Assembly: GCF_937123705.1 (NCBI RefSeq)
Contig: NZ_CAKZKO010000138.1
Location: 1-64,000 of the forward strand
Length of the DNA stretch: 64,000 bases
DNA from: an uncultured Paraglaciecola sp.
GTDB taxonomy: Bacteria > Pseudomonadota > Gammaproteobacteria > Enterobacterales > Alteromonadaceae
Direction: 5' to 3'
Shown: one piece after another, positions 45,831 through 54,478 of the stretch
Position numbering within the stretch: position 1 is the stretch's first letter
Layout: each line of letters starts with the position of its first letter
Position numbers and translations under genes: made by a program
Notes under the pieces: generated by a model
Database searches by the model: none
What the model saw: only the letters and a program-made list of their open reading frames with translations
Told to the model about the DNA's origin: nothing

Positions 45831-46394
45831 TTAAAGCTCTACTGCCTCAAAAATAGGCTGTTGTTTTACGCTTGAGTCAACAATGCTCAATTCTAGGGCT
45901 TTGGCGTCTGCGGTCTTTGTAAAAGTGGTACTGGTGGCTCTTTTGTATTCTCTATTCTGAGGCCCATTACCAATAAAAAAGGCACTGATTTCATGCTCAC
46001 CTTGGGCCAGATTATCAATATGTAATTTTTGAACGCCCCCTTTAAACAAGGCTTGAACTTGTTTTTCGGTATACAAATGGTAGGTCACTACTTTGTCATC
46101 AATTCTCAGTTCAACCGCATCCAAATTAAAATAAGTGCCAATATCCATAGAAAGATACACCACTACTTGGGTGCTAGATGGAAACAACAAATCTTCTTCT
46201 AACACAAACAAATCGCGATTTAAGGCAATCACTTCCTTTCTTAATTGTTGCAATTGCTCGGTAACGGTTTTTTGTGAGGCTTGCTCATTTTGCTGTGCAT
46301 TGACCTGCATGCTAGCACTCAATACCAAGCCAATTAGTAACACCCTGTATTGAACGCGAATAAAGGTAAACATTTTTTTAAGGTCAAAACCCAT
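45831..46394 (-). CDS. Exported protein with coiled coil and beta domain, motor operon
   Basis: A 187-residue protein. ATG 46394 is chosen since AGGAA lies seven bases before it; the N-terminus then holds a signal-anchor-like segment (about 12-34, ending VNA-QQ). A coiled coil follows (TVTEQLQQLRKEVIALNRDLFVLEEDLLF, about 43-72), then a beta-rich domain with SSTQVVVYLSMDIGTYFNLDAVELRIDDKVVTYHLYT and GEHEISAFFIGNGP. I do not recognise the family. Its place between the TPR and DUF3570 genes suggests a periplasmic structural role. Confidence 0.72.
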   Translation of the reverse strand: MGFDLKKMFTFIRVQYRVLLIGLVLSASMQVNAQQNEQASQKTVTEQLQQLRKEVIALNRDLFVLEEDLLFPSSTQVVVYLSMDIGTYFNLDAVELRIDDKVVTYHLYTEKQVQALFKGGVQKLHIDNLAQGEHEISAFFIGNGPQNREYKRATSTTFTKTADAKALELSIVDSSVKQQPIFEAVEL

Positions 46395-46427
46395 GAGAAT
46401 TCCTATGGTCATGATAAACAAAAGGCT

Positions 46428-47573
46428 CTAGTAAAATATGGACACGTAGAAACGTGCGATATTTGCTGAAAACTGATAAAAGGGTTCAGCCCCTACAGAC
46501 GCATCTAACGCCAGCACATCTCTAAAATCATCATAGTCATAGGTCACATGATCAAAGTCGAGATTGATGGTGCTTTTCTTGAAAAAATTAGCCGCTGAAA
46601 ATTGGAATTCGTAGGTCACACTGGCACCTAGAGACAAATTATTAAAGGTACTCATTTCTTTATCGCGGGCGCGGAAGTTAAATTCGGCGCTGCGGCTATA
46701 TAAATCTTGATAGAAATCTGCTTTGTCTTGCTGGTAATGTCTGGCGCGTAATTCGACTATCCAGTCATCACCAAAAGTATGGATATAACCGAGCTTAAAG
46801 GTATTGGCATCTATGCCCCATGAATCAGAAAACAACTTGGCTTCACCATACACAGACGCGCGATGGGGTAAATAATAATTCGCTGTGATTGCCGCTGCGT
46901 TACTCCTGCGGGTGTTGGGGTAAACTTCGGTCTCAAAACGGTAGCCCAGATCGCTACCCGCATCGAGAAAACGCACCGAACGATAGGGGTTGTTCAGATA
47001 ACCTTGATCTGAGATATTTTCTAGACTTAACCCAAGGATCATATTTTTTGTGACAATTTGGGTGATCCCTAGGCGATAATTTTGGCGTTCTGCCAGTTTC
47101 AAAAAACTGCTGTCGCCGGTTTTACCCACTTCATCATTGCCTTTGGAATACCCTAATGTGAGGGTGGTAAGATCACCAAAAAAGTCTTGGCTTACACCTA
47201 CATGGAACGATTCGGCTTCAAAGTCATTTTCTGAGCTAGTAGTGTAGTTCAGGCTCATCAAAGTTTTGTTGTGAAGGTAATCAATGCCTATGGCATTTTC
47301 GGTGCGCTCCTCCGCATAAGGACTGGCCGTGGCTAACACGTCTATTGAAGCACCAGATATAGTATCAACATAATAATTGGCAGATATTGATACATGATTA
47401 CCAATTTTTTTGCGTAATAAAATAGAAGGGCCATCGATAGACATGCCACCACCTTGGTAAGAGTGGTACATAGCGTCAGAACGGTCCTGTGGTAACACTG
47501 CGGCATACGCCTGCCACGTTGCCAACCCAATGATTATGCAGGCAATAATCAATCGCAACAGTAGTTTTCGCAT
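46428..47573 (-). CDS. DUF3570 outer-membrane-like protein
   Basis: A 381-residue protein with a signal peptide (about 1-24, ATWQAYA). The mature N-terminus has the DUF3570-type signature YHSYQGGGMSIDGPSILLRKKIGNHVSISANYYVDTISGASIDV. The rest consists of alternating amphipathic strands (for example TTLTLGYSKGNDEVG and NYRLGITQIVTKNMILGLSLENIS) and ends in FYVSIFY with a terminal aromatic residue, as expected for an outer-membrane beta-barrel. It is 28 bases from the DUF4266 gene, its usual partner. Confidence 0.85.
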   Translation of the reverse strand: MRKLLLRLIIACIIIGLATWQAYAAVLPQDRSDAMYHSYQGGGMSIDGPSILLRKKIGNHVSISANYYVDTISGASIDVLATASPYAEERTENAIGIDYLHNKTLMSLNYTTSSENDFEAESFHVGVSQDFFGDLTTLTLGYSKGNDEVGKTGDSSFLKLAERQNYRLGITQIVTKNMILGLSLENISDQGYLNNPYRSVRFLDAGSDLGYRFETEVYPNTRRSNAAAITANYYLPHRASVYGEAKLFSDSWGIDANTFKLGYIHTFGDDWIVELRARHYQQDKADFYQDLYSRSAEFNFRARDKEMSTFNNLSLGASVTYEFQFSAANFFKKSTINLDFDHVTYDYDDFRDVLALDASVGAEPFYQFSANIARFYVSIFY

Positions 47574-47601
47574 TGTGCCATTTGGCCGTGGCGCGCTTTT
47601 A

Positions 47602-47847
47602 CTAATTACAGCCACAACCACCTCCAGCGCCACCTTCTGCACCTCTAGCCCCTTCACGAGCTTGATAAGCATGGTGAGTGTATGCCATAGATACAGGATT
47701 GCGGTTCATACTCATGATGGTATCGGCCAAGTTGTCACGCTCGTAGGGTTTAACCCAAGGCTCAAACGTGCTGCTACAGCCACTGGCTAAACCCAAAGCC
47801 ATGACTGCCAACAGCGAGCGTAACAGAATTGAATGGACTTGCTTCAC
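47602..47847 (-). CDS. DUF4266 lipoprotein with a GGGCGCN tail
   Basis: An 81-residue lipoprotein: signal peptide with lipobox LASGC (Cys 24), then WVKPYERDNLADTIMSMNRNPVSMAYTHHAYQAREG, the diagnostic DUF4266 body, and a glycine-rich C-terminus ending GGAGGGCGCN (Cys 78 and 80). The two C-terminal cysteines are the only ones in the mature chain besides the lipidated Cys and look like a reaction or attachment site. A thioredoxin-like TlpA gene lies immediately upstream (3 bases) and DUF3570 downstream. Confidence 0.88.
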   Translation of the reverse strand: MKQVHSILLRSLLAVMALGLASGCSSTFEPWVKPYERDNLADTIMSMNRNPVSMAYTHHAYQAREGARGAEGGAGGGCGCN

Positions 47848-47850
47848 TGT

Positions 47851-48393
47851 TTACTCCCGAAGTAATGCTTTAACAGCTTGTTTATATTTTATTTCATCAC
47901 CACTTTTATAGCCTTTGTGCAATAAACGTTGATTACCATCACGATCCACTAAAACTGTGGTTGGCATAGCTTGTACATCGTATAACTTGCTCACATCGTC
48001 ATTGACATCAAATAGCACCGGAAATGAAACACTAATATCATTCAGTAAAATATCTGCTTTTGCAGAGTTTTCATCTACATTGACGGCCAAAATAGTGAAG
48101 CCTAAATCGGCATATTCTTGTTGCAGCGCTTCTAAATGAGGTAATTCTTCGCGGCACGGTCCGCACCAAGAAGCCCAAAAGTTGATTAACACTACATTGC
48201 CTAATTGCTCTTGCAAACGCACATTGCCGCTATTTTTACTCGCTAAGGTAAAATCAGGTGCGGGCCCATTACTAGCTGCTGCATAGGCATTCACTCCATT
48301 GAACAAAGTACCAATGATTAATATGGCTAAACCCAAAACATTGCGATTTCCAACACGTCTTCTTTGGCTAGGATTGTGATTAAATTTTGACAT
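47851..48393 (-). CDS. TlpA-family thioredoxin-like protein
   Basis: A 180-residue periplasmic or membrane-anchored thioredoxin. A hydrophobic segment (about 19-38) follows a basic N-terminus. The thioredoxin fold has the active site WASWCGPCREELPHL (Cys 77 and 80) and the cis-Pro motif AMPTTVLVDRDG. It would reduce disulfides or assist heme attachment on cell-envelope proteins. Obvious clients are the C-x-C tail of the DUF4266 lipoprotein and the CxxCH proteins of the neighbouring genes. ATG 48393 has GAGAG upstream. Confidence 0.92.
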   Translation of the reverse strand: MSKFNHNPSQRRRVGNRNVLGLAILIIGTLFNGVNAYAAASNGPAPDFTLASKNSGNVRLQEQLGNVVLINFWASWCGPCREELPHLEALQQEYADLGFTILAVNVDENSAKADILLNDISVSFPVLFDVNDDVSKLYDVQAMPTTVLVDRDGNQRLLHKGYKSGDEIKYKQAVKALLRE

Positions 48394-48420
48394 AAAACAG
48401 TCTCTCAATAGGTAAACAAC

Positions 48421-49068
48421 TTAAAAAAAGAAAGTGGCCCCTAGGCCATATTCAATGTTGTGTGTGGTTTTTTCTTCACCAATCAACTCAGAGTTAAACA
48501 AGTGATCTTTCAAATTTACATGCAACGCAAAATAGTCTGTCAGTAACAATCGATAACCCGCGCCAATAGTTAGCGTAAACCTTTCATCTCCACCAAATTC
48601 CGTACTGCCCGCACCCAAGGTGAAATACGTGGCCGAGTTAAAAACCCAACGGTCGGTGTAAAAGGTTTCGCCGTTGAGGTTGTAACCTAATGACAGGTTA
48701 TAATAGCGATAGTCTCGCTCTGCTTCGGTTAAAAATGGTGCGCCACCACTGAGTACCTCAAAACTGGTTTCACCTGCTTCGGCTTGACCATATGTGGCTT
48801 CAACAAAAAAATTTTCATTTACGTGATAGGCCGCTCGCGCCCCCACTACCATGCTCGATGAAAAATCTTCAACACTTATCACCCCCACTAGCAGGCCAAA
48901 CTCAAAATTTTCAGTGTCGATATTCGCTTCATTAATATCGCGGCGTTCAACCCCAGGCTCAATTACACTTTGCTCACTTTTCTGTTGCGAGTTTTGTTGT
49001 GCCGCCAAAGAACAACTTATCGCGGTGCAAAGCAGTGCTAGAAAAAAACTGCGAATCCCAATTGCCAT
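48421..49068 (-). CDS. Outer membrane beta-barrel protein
   Basis: A 215-residue protein with a signal peptide (about 1-23, SLAA-QQ). The mature part resembles the outer-membrane barrel family shared with Myxococcus gliding loci: FEFGLLVGVISVEDFSSSMVVGARAAYHVNENFFVEATYGQAEAG at the start, alternating strands, and a C-terminus FALHVNLKDHLFN ... NIEYGLGATFFF ending in Phe. It overlaps the upstream SH3/barrel gene by 31 bases and may pair with it in the outer membrane. Confidence 0.85.
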   Translation of the reverse strand: MAIGIRSFFLALLCTAISCSLAAQQNSQQKSEQSVIEPGVERRDINEANIDTENFEFGLLVGVISVEDFSSSMVVGARAAYHVNENFFVEATYGQAEAGETSFEVLSGGAPFLTEAERDYRYYNLSLGYNLNGETFYTDRWVFNSATYFTLGAGSTEFGGDERFTLTIGAGYRLLLTDYFALHVNLKDHLFNSELIGEEKTTHNIEYGLGATFFF

Positions 49069-49823
49069 TGTTCTAAGTCCTCATTTTCGTCTCTGTTGGT
49101 TAATGCTTGAAGATGTTGATATTCAAGCTTCAACATAAAATTTTGCGCCATGTAATAACGCAGACCGACACCCGCAGCCAATAAATCACTGGTTCGGGTT
49201 TCATCTCCACTTTGTACTAAATTTGCTCTAGGTTTAGTACGAATTTGCCCTGCACTTAATGTGACATAAGGCGATAAGCGCCATTCTGGAAAAGTGCTGT
49301 GTTGCAGGCGCACTAAAAAAAACTGATTCTCAGATAAGTCACCTAGGGCTTGCGTCACGCTTACGCCAGCCGTTAAGTTTTCGGTTGCGATCCAATCGGC
49401 AAATACTGTCATAGAGGCCACACCCTCAAATGACCCACCTAAAGCGCCAAACTCTACTTTTCGCTTGGAAAAGGACTCGAAGGAACCATCAAACAACTTT
49501 ACCGGCTGTCCTGAACTGCTTTGGGTTAAATGCAACGCCTGTTGTTTTACCCAACCTTGCACACCTTTATGGGTGGCAACTTTAAACCAGTTAGTACGCC
49601 TTTTTAAAACCGTGATCCATTCATTTCTTGCCGCTACATAAATAACAGGAAAACCGCCAGCTGGGCCCGAATGTAGCTCAATATAAGGCTCTTTAACTTG
49701 TACCTGCACATTGTCATCGGCCAATGCGTAAGACATGACTATTGATAACGCTAGGCTTATCCCAAATCCAAACTTGAGTGCACTTTTTAAATAGAAAATG
49801 AACGACTTTAGGATCAATAACAT
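49038..49823 (-). CDS. SH3-domain outer membrane beta-barrel protein
   Basis: A 261-residue protein. ATG 49823 is used because it overlaps the stop of the upstream gene as TGATG, and a signal peptide follows (about 8-34, SYALA). Residues about 38-95 form a bacterial SH3 domain (VKEPYIELHSGPAGGFPVIYVAARNEWITVLKRRTNWFKV...GVQGWV), usually a peptidoglycan-contact module. Residues 120-261 form a small barrel ending QLGFAVFF. It may link the wall to the outer membrane in the complex. Confidence 0.85.
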   Translation of the reverse strand: MLLILKSFIFYLKSALKFGFGISLALSIVMSYALADDNVQVQVKEPYIELHSGPAGGFPVIYVAARNEWITVLKRRTNWFKVATHKGVQGWVKQQALHLTQSSSGQPVKLFDGSFESFSKRKVEFGALGGSFEGVASMTVFADWIATENLTAGVSVTQALGDLSENQFFLVRLQHSTFPEWRLSPYVTLSAGQIRTKPRANLVQSGDETRTSDLLAAGVGLRYYMAQNFMLKLEYQHLQALTNRDENEDLEQWQLGFAVFF

Positions 49824-52543
49824 CAGTTTAAGGGAGCCACAAAGGGATTGTTGTAATATTGACCACCAATATCTAGCCATTCAGATATTAACTTTAACTC
49901 ACTTGGAGTGAGCCATCCTGCATGACTGCCTCCCGGATTAAATGGCGTAAAAAATCTATTACTCGAAGCTGCGCCATTGGTTGCCATACTATTGGCCACA
50001 CCTACTGTTCGAGTAACGGCAATGGGGTTGTCTTCTGCATCTAAAATTAGCTCCCCGTCCTCATCCACTTCAAACACAATGTCGCCGTTTTCATCGGTGA
50101 CTATTATTAAACGGTCGACTAAGGCCCCTTCAAGTAGTTCTTGTTCATTGTCGCCAAACATCAACTCTTGGTAACTGGTCAAAAAATCAGGATCATCGGT
50201 AGATGCAGTGGCGCGTAAATCTAACTGAGCCGCAGGAATTTGAGTGAGGCCGTCTGCTCCTTCTGGGATATGGCAACTTAAACAACTGCGGTCTTGTAAC
50301 AAGGTCTCGCCGTTTGCAGCAAACACTTTTCTGTCTAGCTCAAAAATAGGCTGAATATGCTCGGGAAAATGAATTTGAATACGGCACAAACTGCTCCAAT
50401 TCAAGGCGCAACTGGCAGTAGTGGGTAAAGGCGTTTGTAAATTAGCATAGCGATAACCTAAGTCTGGCGCTGGGTTTTGAATAGATGGGTTTGTCCATAT
50501 ATCGGTAAACAAGATATCGGCTGTTGGATAGTTTACACCGTTAATTCTGCCGGAAGTTTGCGCCATGGTATCGCCAAGATCGGCAAATAAGGCTGGATTA
50601 GCACTGGGAAACGGACTCCCGGTCGCAGTTGCGCCTAAGTTAATACTGTCAGCTTCGGCATCAGCCCGGCCATGAGGGGCTTCATTATTTTGATTATGGC
50701 AGCCATTACAGGTACGCACTTCACCGGCAGCCAACTGCAACCAATTTTGATGCCTTGCTCCAACTCGTCGACCGTTTACATCCAGTACACTAAATGCCAA
50801 AGGCACATTAGCAGGGGCGTCAAACAACACCGAACCATCAGGCTGAATAGGTACATATCCAATGATTTCACGCATTAATTGGTTGCGACTGCGGCCATAG
50901 GCGGAGCTGTCGAAATCACGCACTTCTTCAGATGGAATGGACACAGCTTTCACTATCCGCAAAAATCGCGCGGGCCTTTCATCAACAGGAGTTTGAGTCG
51001 GGTTAGCCATGACTGCTATACCTTGCTCAGTGGCATCAATGCCAGAAAAGTCATAGACACTTTTAATGTGCACTCGGCCCAACCCTTTATTGGCTAAATC
51101 TTGCTCAAACTCATCAGCTTGTTGTGTATCAGCTGGATAAGCACGGGGCTGCATGGCCACTACATCCGTATAGAATTGTCCTTCTTCAGGCGCATTGATC
51201 ACCAATTGTGTATTTTCGATTGGGTCATACATCCATAACCCAAAGAGTAAAGGTGCTGGCTCCGTCAATGGATTGGCGAGACTTGCTTCATCGCAGGGTA
51301 AAATGGTGCGCACATCACCCTCTGTAACAACCTGTTCAAAATCATATATGCGGCATTGACTCCAACTAAACAACACTCTTTGGCTACCATCCCAAAGAGG
51401 GTATGCAGCCAAAAATACCCCGCCGGGTGAAATACTGCCATCGATTAAAACACTGTCGAACAAGGCCGGCTGCTGTGCCGGTCCACTAAGCCCTATCTGC
51501 GATGCAATTGGCATGGTATTGTCAATATAATTAGCGATATCAATATTGACATATTGTCCCCCCCAGCTATTACTATCAAAAGACCTTAAGGCCGCCATTA
51601 ACAGGCCGTTAGGCTGCTCTGCCAGTTCAGTGAACTGCATGGCATTATTACTGAATTCACTATTATGGCTGTGCCGCCCGTAAACGATTTCTAAGCCGCT
51701 ACCGTCTGCATTTATTTGATAAATGTTGATGCTGTTGTTGTTACCCATATTATCCCAGCGACTAAACAGGATTTTTCCTGAACTGAGCACCATAGGATCA
51801 AGGTCGTGACTTTGGTTAAAGGATATTTGTTGTATATCACGGCCATCTGCACCCATCACATGCAGTACCGAGGCAATTTGACGGCGACTTTCATCTAAGC
51901 CTTGGTATTGTGGCTTACCTTCGTCGAGCAACAGTGCTTGATTGGCTTGCTGCCGAGTGGAACTAAACACAATGCGCCCATCAGGTAGATAAGTTGGTGA
52001 GGTATCTTGGCCAACTTCGGCGTCTAGATCTGAACCAATAATACGGTTTAAATTATCAGCCTCTAGATCATATTCCCAAATATTCCAGCTAGGCTGCTCG
52101 TCATCATTGGCATCTTCAATTTCTGGGGCACGCATCGCAAATAATAATCGCTGGCCATCATAGGAAACCGTTAAATCTTTTACATCGTAACCTGCCAATG
52201 GTAAATCTTCAGTGGCGGCTAAAATTTGTTCCTCAGAATAAAACGCGCGATCACTAATATTTTGGGCAACGGCGCTAACTGAAGCCCTAGGTTTTACGAA
52301 TAACTGCGCGCCTGGGAAAAAGTCATTAGGGGCCCGCAAGTCTTGGGATAATAAAACTAAGTCTTGGTCTATTGGTGCTGGACGTTTGATATAAGCTATT
52401 GGCACATCAACCACCACAGGGTCGGGTTCTTGCTCAGTTGACAAAATTTGGTCACCTCCACAGCCAACAAGAGCAAGCCCTAGCAACAATATGCTGACTC
52501 TTATTTGGCTAAAATGGGGAGATGTTAATAATGACCAATACAT
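49823..52543 (-). CDS. HzsA-related di-heme lipoprotein with a TolB-like propeller
   Basis: A 906-residue lipoprotein (lipobox LVGC near Cys 29). The first 400 residues contain TolB/WD-like propeller repeats (GYDVKDLTVSYDGQRLLFAMRAPE, DTSPTYLPDGRIVFSST, DLDPMVLSSGKILFSRWDN). The middle has the domain related to hydrazine synthase subunit A (RFLRIVKAVSIPSEEVRDFDSSAYGRSRNQLMREIIGYVPIQPDGSVLFDAPANVPLAF). Two heme motifs follow: CNGCH at 612 and CLSCH at 754. Hydrazine synthesis is not implied. It is the first gene of the motor operon and divergent from other heme proteins. Confidence 0.85.
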   Translation of the reverse strand: MYWSLLTSPHFSQIRVSILLLGLALVGCGGDQILSTEQEPDPVVVDVPIAYIKRPAPIDQDLVLLSQDLRAPNDFFPGAQLFVKPRASVSAVAQNISDRAFYSEEQILAATEDLPLAGYDVKDLTVSYDGQRLLFAMRAPEIEDANDDEQPSWNIWEYDLEADNLNRIIGSDLDAEVGQDTSPTYLPDGRIVFSSTRQQANQALLLDEGKPQYQGLDESRRQIASVLHVMGADGRDIQQISFNQSHDLDPMVLSSGKILFSRWDNMGNNNSINIYQINADGSGLEIVYGRHSHNSEFSNNAMQFTELAEQPNGLLMAALRSFDSNSWGGQYVNIDIANYIDNTMPIASQIGLSGPAQQPALFDSVLIDGSISPGGVFLAAYPLWDGSQRVLFSWSQCRIYDFEQVVTEGDVRTILPCDEASLANPLTEPAPLLFGLWMYDPIENTQLVINAPEEGQFYTDVVAMQPRAYPADTQQADEFEQDLANKGLGRVHIKSVYDFSGIDATEQGIAVMANPTQTPVDERPARFLRIVKAVSIPSEEVRDFDSSAYGRSRNQLMREIIGYVPIQPDGSVLFDAPANVPLAFSVLDVNGRRVGARHQNWLQLAAGEVRTCNGCHNQNNEAPHGRADAEADSINLGATATGSPFPSANPALFADLGDTMAQTSGRINGVNYPTADILFTDIWTNPSIQNPAPDLGYRYANLQTPLPTTASCALNWSSLCRIQIHFPEHIQPIFELDRKVFAANGETLLQDRSCLSCHIPEGADGLTQIPAAQLDLRATASTDDPDFLTSYQELMFGDNEQELLEGALVDRLIIVTDENGDIVFEVDEDGELILDAEDNPIAVTRTVGVANSMATNGAASSNRFFTPFNPGGSHAGWLTPSELKLISEWLDIGGQYYNNPFVAPLN

Positions 52544-53243
52544 CAAGGCGCTTCACTCAGGTTAAAAACAAATTTTTAGGGTAAGTAGGCTATCAGCAAA
52601 CGCTAAAATCAAAAACTGTCTATTAGCTGCTACCTTTTACCTTTAAATAGACGGTAGATACTTGCATTAACGGCTTTGATGAACAATTTATGCTTTTATT
52701 ATTAGGAATGTTATTAAATACCTAATCCTATACAGTACGGAAATAATGCTATTTGAGTCTAGCCTTTATTTTAATTAATTCAGGAAAAGTTCCGCCACCT
52801 AGAGGCTGTATGATTTTAAAGACATCACAAAGGCGCTAGCACAAACCATCTTAGCTATTGATTAATATAGATAATGCTCATTTTCCTCAGGCTTTTTGAG
52901 CTAGTCAATGTCGCTCTACTCCATAAATAAGTCGGAGATTAGCAACACTTTGAGCTATTTACGGTTAGTTAAATTTGCTTCACTCTTCCTAAACGCCACG
53001 CAATTCAAAGCATTGATACAAGTGGCGTAATTTGTGCTGACACCTAAAAACTGACGGAAAAACTCTCTCACACAATTCAAGAGCACTTTTTGTTGTAGTG
53101 TGCGCTTTTTTACCCCAAATATGATTTTTAGGTATAAATATTCAAACCTAACTTGAATCAGTAATGTTGTTATAAACACTTTTGTTGACTAAAACCCATA
53201 CTAAGCCAGACACTATTTTTTTGGCAACTAGAGGAGCTCCAAT
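52544..53243. other. 700-base regulatory region between the divergent motor and heme/DUF1501 operons
   Basis: No convincing gene is present. The ORF on the minus strand (52955-53179) has no RBS and no recognisable domain. The region is AT-rich and holds a small dyad CTCAGGCTTTTTGAG near 52888. It is unusually long for this compact window and must contain the promoters of both operons. Confidence 0.5.
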
Positions 53244-54476
53244 TTGAAATATTTAGCGAAGCAAATTGGCGGAAGTAAAAACATTCTCTGTTGGGCCTTT
53301 ATTGCTGCCACATTATTCACCATTCCTTCCGCATATTCAGGTACCAGAGAACAAGCTAAGCGAATCCATGACCGCTTGGCAGGGGTGCCGCCTAGTTCTA
53401 TTGTGCTTGAGCAAATGGAAAACCTAATGACTGATGGTAAAGCCCGTGAAGCAGCAGATTTGGCAATGAGTAATCCGGCGTTTTATTCGGTGACCTTAAA
53501 AAACTGGATCACCCCTTGGACTAACGAGGACTCAGATGTATTTGCGCCATTAAATGATTATACCGCTACTGTTATCGGCATAGTCCGGGACGACATCGAT
53601 TTTAGACAAATACTCAGTGGCGATCTGCTCTATATCGCCAATGCAAGTGCAGCTGTGCCAGCTTACTCCATCAATAGCAATGCCCACTACCAAGCCTTAG
53701 AAGACCAGAGCGCCAATCTAAAAGAGGTGCTACAAGCCACCACTCAATCAGCGTTAACCGCTATTCCGGCCGACGCTACCGCTGGTGTGATGACCACACG
53801 GGCTGCTGCTAAGTCCTATTTTAAGGATGGTACCAATCGCGCCATGTTTCGATTTACTCTAATTAATCACTTATGTACTGATTTAGAGGGTTTAAAAGAT
53901 ACCAGTCGTAGTCCAGATCGGGTGCGTCAAGATGTGAGTCGTAGCCCAGGTGGCGATAGCCGCATATTTAATAATTCTTGCGTGGGCTGTCACTCAGGAA
54001 TGGATCCACTGGCACAAGCCTTCGCTTACTATAATTACGAATATAATCTAAATGGCGATCCTGACGGCGAACAAGGCTCCTTGCAATACAATCAAGCGGG
54101 TGACATAGATGCCGCTACGGGTTCGCGAGTACAGAAAAAATATCAAATCAATAGCAATAACTTTCCCTATGGTTTTAGCACCAATAACGATAATTGGAGC
54201 AATTATTGGCGCCAAGGTTTAAATAAAAACCTCGGCTGGGATGAATCATTACCCGCGACTGGCAGCGGTGCTAAATCTATGGGACAAGAGCTCGCCAATA
54301 GCCAACAATTTGCCACATGCCAAGTCACGAAAGTATTTGAAAACATCTGCCTACGCTCGCCTCAAAATGCCGCAGATAGAACCCAAATCACCCATATGAC
54401 CAACACATTTACCAGCACGGGTTATAACATCAAACAAGTGTTTGCCGATTCGGCTGACTATTGTAAAGGGGAATAA
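53244..54476 (+). CDS. Exported mono-heme protein, DUF1588/DUF1592-like
   Basis: A 410-residue protein. The start is TTG at 53244 with GAGGAG seven bases upstream; a signal peptide follows (about 1-32, PSAYS). The segment DDIDFRQILSGDLLYIAN and the heme motif SCVGCHSGMDPLAQAFAYYNYEY (Cys 246, Cys 249, His 250) recall the planctomycete DUF1592/DUF1588 cytochromes (CAxCHxxxDPLGFALExFD). Those families were linked to large extracellular heme proteins of unknown role. It is the first gene of a three-gene operon; the next starts two bases after its stop. Confidence 0.75.
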   Translation: MKYLAKQIGGSKNILCWAFIAATLFTIPSAYSGTREQAKRIHDRLAGVPPSSIVLEQMENLMTDGKAREAADLAMSNPAFYSVTLKNWITPWTNEDSDVFAPLNDYTATVIGIVRDDIDFRQILSGDLLYIANASAAVPAYSINSNAHYQALEDQSANLKEVLQATTQSALTAIPADATAGVMTTRAAAKSYFKDGTNRAMFRFTLINHLCTDLEGLKDTSRSPDRVRQDVSRSPGGDSRIFNNSCVGCHSGMDPLAQAFAYYNYEYNLNGDPDGEQGSLQYNQAGDIDAATGSRVQKKYQINSNNFPYGFSTNNDNWSNYWRQGLNKNLGWDESLPATGSGAKSMGQELANSQQFATCQVTKVFENICLRSPQNAADRTQITHMTNTFTSTGYNIKQVFADSADYCKGE

Positions 54477-54478
54477 AA

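Noticed and set aside
49823..52543. Annotation as hydrazine synthase
   Set aside because: Only the middle domain and heme motifs resemble HzsA; the other synthase subunits and anammox context are absent.
52955..53179. A 74-codon minus-strand ORF in the 700-base gap
   Set aside because: No ribosome binding site, no recognisable domain and unusual composition; treated as non-coding.
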